From assembly GCA_027475525.1 (NCBI GenBank), contig JAMWFC010000132.1, positions 419,074-483,073 on the forward strand: 64,000 bases of DNA, in the 5' to 3' direction. This document shows positions 33,993 to 46,681 of the stretch, in pieces (positions within the stretch are counted from its first letter, which is position 1; each line of letters starts with the position of its first letter). This DNA is from Macrolepiota albuminosa. Its lineage: Eukaryota; Basidiomycota; Agaricomycetes; Agaricales; Agaricaceae. The notes below the pieces were generated by a model, which ran no database searches, was not told the origin of the DNA, and saw only the letters and a program-made list of their open reading frames with translations. A program made the position numbers and the translations under genes.

Positions 33993-35011
33993 AACAGGCG
34001 GAAAGAAATCTGTACGTAGACTGGGATGGGAATAATACAGTTAGTTTGCTCAGGGGGTGGGCTTGTCCTAGCGCGTTGTATTCCAATGCCAGTGTCCGTT
34101 CCCTTGAGAACCCATTTACCGGCTTCAAAGACGTTGGCAACGTTGTACAGCTCCTCTGGGTGATGGGTCTGCTGGACAATTTCTAGGCGATGAGGTATAC
34201 GGATCCATAATGAAGTCAGGATGCCCTGTTGGAATAGGCAACGTTCCTCATTAATATAAAGCTTGCTGTTTTGCAAGAGCCATCTAGCAATTTTCTGGAA
34301 CTCACGGTAATATGTAGAGAACGTTCCAAGCAAGGATGTGCCGTTGTCGAATGATTCCTGTACTAATTTCTGCAACCCGTTTACCGTGTATTGGATAGCC
34401 TCCTCTGCGCCAGGGTACAACTGGATTACTGCCGTTTTCCAGTCTTCATACGAAGCGCCTTGGGCTGGAACTGGTGGTGCGGCAGGAACAAAAGCGGCAA
34501 ACTCAGCAAGACCTGTCCACGTCTCTGCCGTGTCATATGACACATACCTTGCCGCATATTCCTTCATCTGCATGTGGTCAGTAATTCCACAATCCCTGAA
34601 TAAATACTCTAATTCCTTGAAATACTGAAAGAGCTCCCATGGCTTAGACTCGTCCCATTTCAGTGCTGAGAAGTGATTGCGTGGTGGCATGCACTGAACT
34701 TGTTGTTCCATGGCGACTGTGGTGCCGAGTTCGGTTAGCGGACATGGGGAAGGGGTTCTAGGTATTGGCGACGGGGCAAGAGAAATGATGAGTTGAGAAA
34801 GCGGTGTTAACGGAGTACTGGGGGTAACTGGTTGTGGTACGGCAAGCGGCGACGCTAAGAGGTCATCAGCGCTAAAATCAAGAGAACGTGGAAAGAGATC
34901 AGGAAATTCATCTACAGTGGCGTTTTGTAGTTCCTGTACGAGAGAGAGACCCGATAAGGTACCAGGTGGTTGTGGAGTTGATGGGTGGGAAGGAGCTATG
35001 CCTTCTGCCAA
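33989..35011 (-). pseudogene. LTR-A gypsy gag, 3' part deleted
   Basis: Open for 340 codons from ATG 35011. A Pro/Ser-rich N-terminus is followed by a capsid-like segment: FQYFKELEYLFRDCGI, KEYAARYVSYDTAETW and VNGLQKLVQES. It ends without a zinc knuckle and runs straight into RT residues, so the nucleocapsid and protease coding region was lost. The ATG lies only 39 bp from the truncated LTR edge, which implies the leader was also deleted. Confidence 0.75.
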
Positions 35012-35049
35012 CTGCTCTAGCAGATGGCGCCTATGCTGGAGACGGGTTT

Positions 35050-35498
35050 GTGCGGTAAACTAGAAAATTTTATAGGGGTAGCTCCAACGGTTTCAGATCC
35101 CTACCATCTATTCAAGACCCTTAGCGATGCCAGGCAGCAGATCGCGAAGCTAAGCCATCAATCCATCACCCTTCTGTCTGTCCAAATGCTTAGCGATGTC
35201 AGGCACCAAATCGAGGTGCTAAGCAATGTCAGACGCCAAGGTCAAATGCCAAGCTGTCTGTCAGTTTTTAATAGATCATCAGGCTTCTCCCTAAGCGCTG
35301 TTGTCAGTGACTGATGCCATCTGTCAGTTGTCATTCTGTCTGCCATCGGCGCTATCACTGATCGGATCTGCTTCTTGCCGTGCATGGCCATCAAATATTG
35401 CCAAAATTGGTTAATTAGCATGTGCTAAGGTATCCCAAGTCTGTGCCATGTTGCCGTAGCCTGCCGTTGATGCGCTGATCCTGTATGGGGTCCTATCA
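35050..35498 (-). repeat. LTR-A, truncated 5' LTR
   Basis: Corresponds base for base in length to 30225-30673 (449 bp each). The inner half is absent. Confidence 0.85.
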
Positions 35499-35960
35499 AT
35501 GGTAGCTTTCTGAGGCTTGGCATTTCCTTGTTGCTGCTGTGTCATGTGTGTAGATTCAGTTGAAACTCTTCAACTGCCTGTTTCTGACCTCAGCATCTTG
35601 CTCAGAAAGTATGATAAAGGTTGATGACCCTCAAATAGGGCATGAGCACTGCTCCAGACCTGAGACACTCTTCTTGGCCTTGCTTGCTGCATGTAGGGAG
35701 CACTGCCTCTCCTGGTGTTCTGTTCTGAGATTTTCCAGACTATTCCTGGTACCACTGCAGTGCTGGGTGCAGCTGTGGTTTGAGCTTTGCTCTATTGAGC
35801 TCCTTCTAGCATCTCCTGAGGCTAATGTGGCATGTTCTCCATCATAGCCTCAGCCAACACTAACCTGGATTGGACCAGGTCAGCCAATGCTGCCTGAGAA
35901 TATGCTAATGACTGGTCAATGGTCTCACCATTGCAGGTTGGTTCTGTGAGTTGATTTAAA
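35499..35960 (-). pseudogene. Old gypsy gag N-terminal extension (interrupted gene, part 1)
   Basis: Minus strand reads STESTHMTQQQQGNAKP and KISEQNTRRGSAPYMQQARPR, resembling the low-complexity N-terminal part of the long gag at 28000. It lies on the far side of the LTR-A insertion. Homology is weak, so the right limit is a guess. Confidence 0.45.
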
Positions 35961-36419
35961 CTCATTCAATCAAAATATACTATGTATAAATACTATTCTG
36001 GGTGCGTGCATCAAAGAAGTTGATGCACTGTTTGATGTAATCATAGTCTAGACTATCAGTCTAGAATTTGCAGTTGTTGCTTATAGTAACAGAACTGAAC
36101 CTGAAAAATTCAAAAAAGTGAAACATTGTCAATAAAGTAGTTTAGTCTTACAGTCACACAACAGAACCAGAGCAGTGGTTGATTCTAGTACTACATATGA
36201 CAGTAAAATTGGCTGCCTTACCTAAGGCAGCCATACAACAGAACCAGAGCAGTGGTTGATTCTAGTACTACATATGACAGTAAAATTGGCTGCCTTACCT
36301 AAGGCAGCCATACAACAATATGTAAACAATATATAATAAATATAATTATTTACTTAAATAATAATATGCATACAAAAGTATTGAAATGAAGCCGTAGAGT
36401 CAAGTTTTACAGCTACTGT
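35961..36419. other. No gene; short palindrome and AT-rich sequence
   Basis: Contains the perfect 10-bp inverted repeat GGCTGCCTTA-CC-TAAGGCAGCC at 36211-36232. This is copied at 36288-36309 only because of the 77-bp duplication. The rest is AT-rich without coding signal. Confidence 0.5.
36158..36311. repeat. Exact 77-bp tandem duplication (probable contig join)
   Basis: Copies 36158-36234 and 36235-36311. The match extends six bases further. Confidence 0.85.
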
Positions 36420-37140
36420 TTGTTACATTCTTCCTTAGAAAATCAATTTTCTTCAGGATTTTTAGTTTAAAATATCAAGAGTAGTATCTAACTTCATTGA
36501 TTACTTGCTCTTTGAAAACTTTGTAAAGAGTTTGGGAATTCAGGCTAGTGGAGCAGTCCTTTGCTGCATTCTCTAGTTTTAGTAAATGGGTTTTGCCAAT
36601 ATCTTTGATCATGTATAGGACAGCCTTGTCCTTCATCAGTAGGGCAGGCATAGCATATCTCTCTTTGTCCATGATGGGTTGTTTGGGATGCATCAGTATT
36701 GCTGAGACCATGTAGTGGTTGGTATTTATTGTGGTGTGTTCAATGTGCCAGTCCTAGCTGTGTAGGATGGCCTCCTCTTTAATTTATATATAGTCAATTT
36801 GTGACTAGATTGGTCTGTTTGTCATTTGGAAAGAGAAGTTCACTAGGGTAGGGTTTTCTCTTTTCTATTTGTCAGTGAGCCCTAGATGCAATTTTAGAGT
36901 TGTCAGTGCATTTACAGCATCTGGGAGATCTGAGTGTGATGGTAGGCAGTCTATTGCATTTTCAACTATATTCAGGTCTCCTAGCAAGATACTTGGCATA
37001 AGAGGGCATGGCCTTATGTTTCACATAGACTTTAAGGTTTTCCAGAATTTTTGTTTCTGTTTGGTTTGTTTGATGTATAAACATTTAAGCAGCATATCAT
37101 AGTGTTATTATGCCACAGGATTTCCAGTGTTATAGCTCTG
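36420..37140 (-). pseudogene. Tad/L1-like LINE endonuclease fragment
   Basis: Minus strand reads LLGDLNIVENAIDCLPSHSD (the GDxN motif of AP-endonuclease-type LINE proteins) near 36950. IDYIYIKEEAIL, NTNHYMVSAILMHP and DKERYAMPALLMKDK follow, the usual order in basidiomycete LINEs. No reverse transcriptase follows here. The fragment abuts the Helitron relic at about 37140. Confidence 0.65.
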
Positions 37141-37383
37141 CTCAGGATTAAAGGTTTGTGTCATACCTAATATTCATATTAGCCATAAAACACAATTGCC
37201 TTTTGGTAAAATAGTGGTTGTCAAATGCTGTGCTCCATAAATCATACTTGTTTTTTAAATCAGCACCTGAACACCAAGGCTTGAATAAGGTAAGCATTGT
37301 GATGCAGTATTTGTTTCTATCTCCTTTATCATGCCTTGAAAGAGTAGGACCTATGAAATTGAGCATGTGCTTCTGCCCTGGCG

Positions 37384-37537
37384 GATACACAAGGGTAGCA
37401 TGAGAGTCTGACAAGGGATGATTGTCTGTAAAGTTGACAGTCAGTGTGTTGGCTGATTTAGATACACAAGGGTAGCATGAGAGTCTGACAAGGGATGATT
37501 GTCTGTAAAGTTGACAGTCAGTGTGTTGGCTGATTTA
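37384..37537. repeat. Exact 77-bp tandem duplication (probable contig join)
   Basis: Copies 37384-37460 and 37461-37537. It interrupts the Helitron frame. Confidence 0.9.
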
Positions 37538-39641
37538 GATATAGAACTTTTGTTCCCTCTATGAGTTGATTTTACTCATTTGCATCTAGAAGCCTATTTA
37601 TACAATGTCATGTTGTGCAATTCTATGCCACGGTATATGTAGTTAAATACAGGAGATAGTCCCACCACTTAGCCTTTCTTTCTGATGATTGCTATTTTGT
37701 CAGATCCGTATAAACTGTCAGTTGGCTGATCTTCAGGCCAAGCACATTTGACCTCGCAGACAAAGCTGGGCCAATGAAGATTGGTGAATTTATGGTCGGT
37801 ATAATGATTGGAGTTATCAAGAAAGTACATACATATCATTGGGGAACCTATTTCTAACTTTTTACTCATTACATTGGCCATTTTTATTATGAGAGACCTT
37901 GCTTTTTCTTGCTGTGGAAGAGGTCTGTTAACGACATCTTAGTATTTTGTGAGCACTGTGCTAACAGCCTCAAATGCTGTGTATATTTTAAGCAATAATT
38001 TAGTTATATATTTGATAACATATAAAAGGACACCTCTGACTACTATTCCTGAACAAAGACTAGTTACATCAGTATTGCATCTAAACAAATAACTCAAAGA
38101 TGCGGTGAATGTGTTTAGCCATGGTTCCACTTTACACATATTGAGCACATCTGTTAGAGGGTCAACTTCAGTCTGTTGGAAGAGTTCTTTGGGAAACTGA
38201 GTCTTACATCTGCCTTATTTGTTGTCTAGACACCTTTTATTCTCTTTGCCTAATTTTTTACTTCCATCCTTCTTATATGATAGATAGCAGGTATGCACAT
38301 TTGACCTAAATACAATGTCATCTACAATGTTATGAAACTGAGTCCACCAATTAGACGTCTCTTTGCATCTGATATACTCCTGGAGCAGTGCATGAGGGTC
38401 AGATTGACCAGCATCGGGTATATTGTTCATAGAAGCATCACAGGCTGTTAGTACTGGGAGTCTGTTGATTGAAGTTTCTTGTTTACTCTGACACAAATAA
38501 TCAGGAGGAAAAGGCTGGGGCATCGTCTGTGTGGGATCAATATATTCTGGCATCTTCTTGGATTTTTCAATATTATCTATTACTTGGTCCATTGTCCCTG
38601 TAAAGAAGTCACCGGTGAAGGCAGATTTCAGATATTTTACTAGGGCCCTCTAAAAGTCAGATGAGGGGTTCATAATTTTCCAATGAGCTTTCTCAGATGA
38701 TAGACTTCCATGAAGCCAAAGAAGCATATGCAGATGCAAGGTAAGTCTACCTTGCTGCTTGACTGTCCCATAGTATGCAGACGTGTGACCATACAAGTCT
38801 TCATGTTCAGTATCAACACCCAATACATGCTTTATGAAAGCAGATACCATAAAATGAAAAAAATCTGGCCTCTGCAACAGGATTACATGCAATAAGTTGA
38901 TATGCAGTGTCAGAAGGTAACAATACATCAGGTTCAAACTTTATATTATTACCAGCATAGTACAGACATATAGGATGTCTGATATCCACAGGTGACAACA
39001 TTATAAACCAAGAAGGTGCACCTTTGTCAATCACTAATGACTATATCTCATTCCTCATATGCTTTTTTGTTATTGGAGATCTGTCGATCTGGCCTAACAC
39101 AGCATCAACGTCTTCAATAACTTTGAAATATTTCTGTTTCTCCTAGTTTGTGGGCTTGATAATCTCATCTTTGGCCATATGATCAGCCATACTTCTGAGT
39201 AATTTCACGTCAAGACTTGCTATGCATTCAACAATATAAGCAAAGTTGTTTTTTTCAATCTCCAGAAAGCTCCCTATAGTTGCAGCTCTAATATGCTCAT
39301 GACTGAATGCCACAAAGAGAAAGGCAGTATCTCTCTGAAACTGCTTATTGTGATACATGAGCAGATTGTCTTTGTGAACCTTAACAGAGAACAGCCTTTT
39401 ACATAGCCTGGACCTTCAAAGCCATATAGAAACAACCAGGGAAGCATTTGGGGATAAACAGTTGCGTCTGTCAGGGGACTCCTCATTTCTTCCTTTTTTC
39501 ACTCCTTATCTCTTCACTCTCCCTTCATTCATTCTTTTATTTCTTCTGACATTATTTCATTTTACTGTTTCTATTCTTTCAACACTATCTGTTAGTACTA
39601 CTCTCAGCCCTTGAGATGCTCTGGTTCTTTAGCTACCATTC

Positions 39642-39987
39642 AGACAAGTGTGGGCCCTTCAGCACCGCTTTCAGACTGCTTATATAAGCTGGAGTTTGCC
39701 TTTCTGACTTCTAAAGTTCAGAGTTTTCCTGCCTTGTTTGCACAGTTGTTTGGTTAGTCAATTTTCGAGTTTTTAAGATTTTGTTGTACTGTACAGTTGT
39801 TTCTCATGCTTTAGAAGCCTCAGAAGCATCCAACCTGGCATAGAGAATCCTTAGACTTGTTCTCTTTGGATCTCCCTCTGCCAGGTGAGTAGTTATTATG
39901 ATATTGTCAGTACATACTCTAATACACTTTGGATCTCCTTCTGCCAGCTGTGTGACTGAGCCACAGCCTCTAGAGGTCGCCCTTACA
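39642..39987 (-). repeat. LTR-C copy inside the Helitron
   Basis: Inverse orientation of 7582-7925: GTGGGCCCTTCAGC at the left and GGTCGCCCTTACA at the right. It separates the DUF6570-like region from the Rep start. The left limit could reach about 39630. Confidence 0.6.
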
Positions 39988-41100
39988 GTGTTCTTCTTTC
40001 AATTAATTGGATGGGATAAATGTTCAACTAGCAGTGCTTTGCCATTGGAGTGTCAGTGCTTCAAAGCAATGTCTTTAAGCTCATTTTTTGTTTTTGCTGA
40101 TAGGCTCTCGCCCATCAATTCATGCATGACAAAAGGACAATCACCAGCTGATACCCCATTGTCTCCATCAACTTTGTAAATAGCAGGGTCAACTGTTCTG
40201 TTTTCCTCCAGAGACTCTTTGTAAACAACCTTTACAGGTGGTGTATCTTCTGGATAGTTGTCAAGATTGCTATCACATATTTCAATATCCATATAAGCAG
40301 AGTGATTAAGCTTGAGCCATTTCAATGCCTACTTCACAGCATTTCAGCAGACAAGCAAAGGCAATCGTTTGAGATCTTTTCTAGTAGGCTGACAAGGCTC
40401 TGTAAATAGAATAGCTAAAACATCATCTATATCAGCTCTTGGAGGAGGCAGTACATGGTCCTCAGATCTTAGCAAAATGAACACACATTTGATCATTTTT
40501 GAATCTCTTGTTAAAAAGGTTTACAACACATGTGTGAAACAGAGAGACCCGCATACTTTGACGACAAGGAGCTGTTCAATCCAATTTAAACAGAATAAAA
40601 CAACTAGAACAGCGCCAATTCAAAAACCGTTTGCAAGTGCATACTTAGGAACTTTGCCCTTCAACAATGAGATCCTGCACTCTGAACAGACAGAATTGCA
40701 TCTATGATCTAATATTGGGCCTCTTATTTCTTTCACAGATTCTGTTCCTGAACACCTCTCCACTCTGGTAACTCCTTTGACAGATAACACACTGAGAAAT
40801 TCTTTCATACTTTTTAGAGTATGCATATCCTTAACTGGGCACAGCAAACCACAAACAGTGCAACCACTTTCTTTTAATTGTGCTGGACCTGTTTCCTTGC
40901 AAAAGTCATGTATAATTTGAGTAGTTAGGCTTGATGTAAGAGGTGCAGAAGGAAATTCGGGCTTGTCAGGGCCCCAAACATCTGCCTCAAGAACACCTTC
41001 ATGCTTAGTAGACCAACTAACACATTTCAAGCAACTGTGAGAATTAAACAAATCACTTAGATGTGATACTCTAAAACACTTAGGCAGCACAATCTCATGT

Positions 41101-42240
41101 ATACATGCTACAGATTATAGCTGCTTCAATGTGAAATGTTATGAAAGAGTAGACAAAGGCAGCTTAGCATGCACATATTCTGCAGTAATTGGATACAACA
41201 GTAAACCTACATTATCTGCATAATTGATGAATTTGAATATGTGTTGTGGGTTGTGTTTGCCCTGACTCATGTTGATATATGTATCTACTTGTGCAAAGAA
41301 GAATGCATAGGTTTTACCACTGTCTATAGATTGTCTGAGAACATGTTTAGGTTTACAAAGCAATCTTTGACATCCAAGAGACTTGTGCACAGACAATTGA
41401 CCACTCCTATGGGAAGCTCTAAACACAGATAGATGCAAATATCCTAGTATTCTAAGCCCAGATACTACAAACGATTTTACTGCAGAAAGGGTTGAGCTAA
41501 TAACGATGCGTTGGTTCAAACAAGGCCATATATCAGGCAAATGGTATTCATGCAGTAAGTTTTTGACAGCAAACGTAACATTACATACATTGTTCCTCAT
41601 CATACGGTTACACAATATAGGACCTAGGTGGCATTGGTGCAAGCACGCTAGAAAATTGTGATGGGACATAAAGGATTGCATCACAAAAAGTTGCATTATC
41701 CTGCATTATTTGAACTTCACCGGAACAGTTAAAAATGTACAATAATATAACCAGGGCATATAGAACTGACAAAAAAACATAGTATCAATTAGGTATGTTG
41801 ACTCTAAAAAAGGAAAATACCCAATGTATATGTGTCCTGTTGCCCATGAAATCTTGAATTGCAAGATATGTGCACTGATTTGTGCATGTATCAAACTGTA
41901 TAGTAGTATGCCATTCTGTATAGATACAATAACATTGTTCAGTATCACAGATTGAGCATTGCTTGGTGTTTGACAGAACACATAAGTATTAAAAGCACAT
42001 GAGTTGAATTACTGTAGGCTCCCTGTCGACCATACATGAGAGATGTTGCACCAAATTAGATATGTGCATACCTTGTGAACAATGCATATTTAAAAACAAT
42101 GAGCAATATATGGACTGATAGCCAGGCACTGTACATAGACAATCTCATTGTTGAAATCAATTCACAAGTATAAAACAGGTTATATATAAAGCAACCATTA
42201 CTATAGTCACCTAATCTAACATTATATCATAGCTTAAAAC
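41101..42240. other. Unrecognised; two minus-strand open frames
   Basis: Minus-strand frames of 185 codons (41139-41696) and 91 codons (41706-41981) follow each other. They contain HEYHLPDIWPCLNQRIV and Cys/Leu-rich stretches. They could be the Helitron 5' region in a decayed state, but no conserved motif supports that. The remainder is AT-rich. Confidence 0.35.
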
Positions 42241-42249
42241 CATCAATGG

Positions 42250-42437
42250 AGCAATAGCTTACATAAACTATGTCCAGAGTAGCAGCTTATATAAACCATT
42301 GCTGGAGTGACAGCTTACATAAACTACTGTGAGAGCAACAATGTACATAAACTATTGCTAGAGCAACAGCTTATATAAACTACCGCTAGAGCAACAGCTC
42401 ATATAAACCACTGCTAGAGCAAAAGCTTATATAAACA
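42250..42437. repeat. 28-bp minisatellite
   Basis: About 6.5 imperfect copies of a 28-bp unit of the type CTTATATAAACTATTGCTAG-AGCAACAG. Confidence 0.75.
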
Positions 42438-42768
42438 AGCATTAACACAGTAAATATCACCAAAAGTAACGTGATGAAAAATTTAAAGCATATTGGAAGT
42501 ACAATTAAATCTAGTGGGGTAACAAACTATTTATACATAGATTTGCCAAAGAAAAGAAAATTCACTCAGTGAACAAATGGTCAAACAAATAACAGCTCAA
42601 CAAAAAGTTTATATCAAGACTATCAAAACAACACAATACAAAAATGACTGCTAAAAGTAACAAGTAAATGTCCAATGGCTAGATGGCTAAGATCACAACT
42701 GAGGTTACAATATGTCCATCTGCACTGTGCCTCTCATGCAGAAGGTTGCTGAATGTTATTTTTTTCTT

Positions 42769-42771
<3 letters not shown>

Positions 42772-42800
<29 letters not shown>

Positions 42801-42801
42801 T
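42772..42801. repeat. (AT)n microsatellite
   Basis: About 13 uninterrupted TA units preceded by a T-rich tract. Confidence 0.9.
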
Positions 42802-42847
42802 TTTGCACAGTTAATCAACAAGGATAAGAAAGCGGTAAAAGCAAGAA

Positions 42848-45800
42848 CTACTTACATCTCTTGGACTTGGCCTTCTCCTTAGTGGCACCGGCATGGTCTA
42901 CCACAAGAGCAGGTTCAACAAGACGCATTACATAAGTAGAGTTGTGCAATACAATGACAAATAGCAAGTTCAAGGTGAGATATTTGAAAAATGTGAGAAC
43001 ATATTCAAACACAATGAACACCAATATACTTGTGACCACTGGACTCATACCAGTTGGCACTAAAACCAACACTGACAACAGAACTTTTCAAAACCTCAAC
43101 ATTGTTGTTTTTGTGTAAACGTCAAGAAGAAAGAGAATCAAAGTCACTGGGCGTAAAATGGAATGGTTGACCAGTTTCTATCCTGCCATCATATATAAAT
43201 ACTGAGAAAATATTAGAACACCATCTGGAAATGAGCATAACAAGAACCTTTTTGATCAAACTCAATAACCAGCTTATATAGATCAGCAATCCTAGCTGAT
43301 TTGAACATAGGAGCATCCATCTTGGTAAACATTGAGTTACTCTTTATACTGGAGGGCCTCTTGAACTTGGGGGTCGCATATCCACTGTCTGAAGTCACAT
43401 CAAATGCAGAACCAACAAAACAACAAAATATAACTTACCAACATTGTATGTAGAGGTTTTGTCCTCACCTTGAATAATAAATGCCATACTATTACCAAAA
43501 AGAGTACCTCAAACATCATCTAGGAGGTTGAAAACACAACCCAAAACAGCAAACTGGCAAAGAGACTCTTGATGGAATTCAACAATCTCAATACAATGCT
43601 GACCATACTTGTCAGATGGACTCCCAACAAGAACAGAACTGTCAAATAAATGCAAGGCAGTTACCACTTCAGAGGTAATACAGACACAGAAGGGACCTGT
43701 CAAATTTCAAAGAGCCAATCACTGCTTTGGGATGTTTAGTTGAGCAGGGTCAGTCCTGGCCAAGTGAATGTAGAAAGTGTGATGATTGAATAAAAGAGAA
43801 GACAACAACGAACTATTAAAAAAGTCATACATAAGAACAGAAAAAAATATAAAACAAGAAGCAAAATGCACATCCAATTGTCTTTATTTATATGCTCAGC
43901 AACAACACCAATGCACACATAATAGATTTTACCATCACTGTTCATTTTGTCATATCCAAAAGGCTGGATTATGAATTGTTTCCTGATGACAAGTTGAATA
44001 AATGCAAGCAAAATAATAGATGTCAGTCCACACTTAAGGAATGGTGGCAGTCCTTGATAAGTTGACACCATAAACTTTTCTTGAATAGAAGGCTGCATGA
44101 CCACATCCACTACAAGCTCTTCTGCAGAATCAAGACAAGGATCAATGCTGCAGCAAGACATCAACAAATGAGGTACAGAGATAAAGGGAAAAAAATAAGA
44201 TAAAAAAAAATAAACATATGGTTCAACAGCATCTGAGCAGACAATTGAAAGCGGAGCAGCCAAAGCAGACAAAACAGAGACAGGAGGCACAGGAGACTTG
44301 CCATCTTCTGACAATCCATAATCAGGAGCAGAACTATTATCAACAATAAAGTCTGATAGCATGTTGCTATTATTGTCTGCAACATCCTAATTGTCAATGT
44401 TATCATTGCCCGCCACCAAAACAAGAGGCTTCTTAACAAGCGGCCTAGGTACAGGCCACTTAACAATTCTATACCAAAGCAAAAAGAACAAAATGAGCAC
44501 AAGCAAATAACAGAAGAAACAATCCACACTGCCACAACAAGCAAGTCATCATCATCATTGTCAGACAATTCGACAAGTTTTTTTGGTGCAAATTTGTCAT
44601 CCAAATTTGGACTAGCAGCCTTGGCTGCAGCTTTGGCATGCAACCTTTTAGGGCTTGACTGGCTTGCAAACAAAGCCTTCTCTATCATGGTATGAGAGCA
44701 CCTTGAGAGCACAAAACATAAGGCAAACCATGCATGAACATGAATAAATCACAAATCACATACACAGCACGACCACTTGACAAGGTCACATCTTCAGCAG
44801 TCAATCCAGCTATAGCCCAGCTACATAGCAGCAGTCAAGTAAAGTAACAAGGAAAACAGAAATACAAATATGACAGGTGTATCAATAGATGGAATGGACA
44901 CAGCCCTCTTTTTCTTAAGCAACGGCGTGGCAGGAATACTAACAGAACTGACAGCAAGACATTAAGTAAAATGATAGTCACAAATACAACAAGTAATACA
45001 TAAATCTATCATGCAAGGCAGAAACCTTTTGCTTAGACAGCAACCCACCATCAATAGACCTAAAAAACATTAGCACTACAGATTACAACACAAAAAGAAT
45101 ACTCATCCAGCAGATGGTTTGCCTGTTTCAGATCCAGAAGCTGTTGCCACAAAAACACTATTGAATATGCTACAACAAGCAAATTAGCAAGACCGACCAG
45201 AACTGAAAGAGCTGTACACATGCTTGCAACCTATCTACATTCTTGCATCAAGGGTAACAAGTTTTTTTCTTTAAAAAAAAATCAAAGATACCAATATAAA
45301 ACACACATGGTCTTGAATTGGTCAACAAGTGTCTGAGTCTTATTCTCTTCAGACTTTATCTTATAAGGGGGCATGAGTTTGTATGGTGACACAAAACACA
45401 CAGAAAAAAAGAGGAGGCAAAGAGGAAATTATCAAGGACAGTGGACAAAGAACACTTATATAGAGTAGCAAGCTGCACGTTGCATCAAAGAGGGGAAAAC
45501 AGTATAATGTAAAGAATGATGTATCTCTTTCTTCGAACAAAATAAAATTAAGTAGAATGAAAAATTCAATAAGACAAGATTTACAGAAGGCATAGTGGGA
45601 CCTTTTAGATAGAACACAAGCATCACAAATCCACAACTTGTAATACCAAAAAAAGACAAAGCTAATAGGAAGAAGACAAGTTGGGTATGGATCAGATAAA
45701 CCAAGATATGTCATGTCATATATAGGAAAACAGTTGAGGCACTTACTGATTACTTTCTGATACTATAAAGAATACACAGATAGCACAACAGACTAGAAGG

Positions 45801-46245
45801 ATATCAAGACACAGCAGCAATACAATGTATGTCTAGCCACTGTCCAACAGGTTTATTATGCTGACAGAGCCACAGTAGATATATCATAACAAAAATGACC
45901 TTAGAAGCAGACTACAACACAGAGACAGCAAATAAGCAACGTTTACAGACACCTCAATATCAGTAGACTCATTATGCAACCAAGAAACTGCAATCAAGAA
46001 AGCCATACACAAAGGAGAAGAAGAAAATGACGTTATGTTGACCAGCGTCACACATGTAAGTAACCAAACTGCACATTGTATGTTGAACTATCAACATACA
46101 AGACACAACAGGAACTAAGATAGGCAGAAGCCATTAAGACAAAAGAAGTAAATAAGCCTTACTCATGGCGACTAGTGTACGTCCACAAAGACAGCGATAT
46201 ATCAGATGAGGAGTTAGTTTTCACAGTATATGGAGCCATCAGCGA
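42848..46245 (-). CDS. Unrecognised multi-exon gene candidate (exact structure uncertain)
   Basis: Several minus-strand segments look like short exons with GT..AG borders. A possible first exon starts MAPYTVKTNSSSDIS (ATG near 46232) and ends at a GTAAGG donor. Others are SIFNSVFVATASGSETGKPSA near 45150, SIDGGLLSKQK near 45050, SIPATPLLKKKRAVSIPSID near 44920, KLVELSDNDDDDLL near 44560, LDSAEELVVDVVMQPSIQE near 44110, CIEIVEFHQESLCQF near 43580, and KSARIADLYKLVIEFDQKG near 43290. The product would be Ser/Lys-rich with acidic tracts and a more compact C-terminal half. I recognise no family. Short exons and low CpG in the left half fit either a TE-associated gene or a decaying host gene. Confidence 0.35.
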
Positions 46246-46510
46246 AAAGGATCTTCTGCCACTAAAAAGAGAAACATGCATGAGGTGCGTCCAATGAGAT
46301 CCAATATAACAGAGGTTAATCACATAAAGCAGCGACTATAGACGACTGAAATACATGAAGCAATACATGAAGCTAGATGGTCTAGGAACAAAACATTTTG
46401 ACAATACAATAATAGGAGCAACAGAGATTAGCAAGTACTTCAAACTTGAGTTTTCAGAAGGCTGACTCAAATGCTGGTACAACGCATTCCTTGGACAGCA
46501 AGAAAGATCA

Positions 46511-46664
46511 TGTCAGGTTCCGCTGAGTCGGGGGCTTTCCGGGAAAGCAACGCCCTTATGATGCGGACTTGACCTACGAATACTCGGTGTCAGGTTCCGC
46601 TGAGTCGGGGGCTTTCCGGGAAAGCAACGCCCTTATGATGCGGACTTGACCTACGAATACTCGG
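46511..46664. repeat. Exact 77-bp tandem duplication (probable contig join)
   Basis: Copies 46511-46587 and 46588-46664 at the outer edge of the solo LTR. Confidence 0.92.
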
Positions 46665-46681
46665 GTGTCTGGAACTCCGGA

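Larger units (their letters stand above)
29743..35498 (-). mobile_element. 5.8-kb Ty3/gypsy element of a second clade (LTR-A family)
   Basis: Bounded by the 5-bp duplication ATGGT (29738-29742 and 35499-35503). The left LTR is full (about 932 bp). The right LTR keeps only its outer 449 bp (35050-35498), so its inner half and the primer-binding site are gone. Minus-strand order: gag, RT, RNase H, integrase. The zinc knuckle and protease are missing between gag and RT. CpG-rich, so relatively young, yet defective. It is inserted in the old gypsy gag. Confidence 0.85.
37145..41100 (-). pseudogene. Helitron Rep/helicase relic
   Basis: Minus-strand order: a DUF6570-like segment (40620-41090) ending CSECRISLLKGKVPKYALANG; PQMLPWLFLYGFEGPG near 39440; YHNKQFQRDTAFLFVAFSHE near 39340; GAPSWFIMLSPVDIRHPICL near 39000. 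The HUH nuclease motif lies in LTLHLHMLLWLHG near 38730. A YVIKYITK segment near 38010 fits the two-tyrosine motif. FIGPTLSRHDKGDRNKYC lies near 37350. The RecD-like helicase with its Walker motifs is not present: the relic ends at the LINE fragment. An LTR-C copy sits inside. Frames shift often. Rolling-circle transposition is the function of intact relatives. Confidence 0.8.

Noticed and set aside
36158..36311. Duplicated 22-nt hairpin as a regulatory tandem pair
   Set aside because: The second copy exists only because of the 77-bp join duplication; a single palindrome remains.
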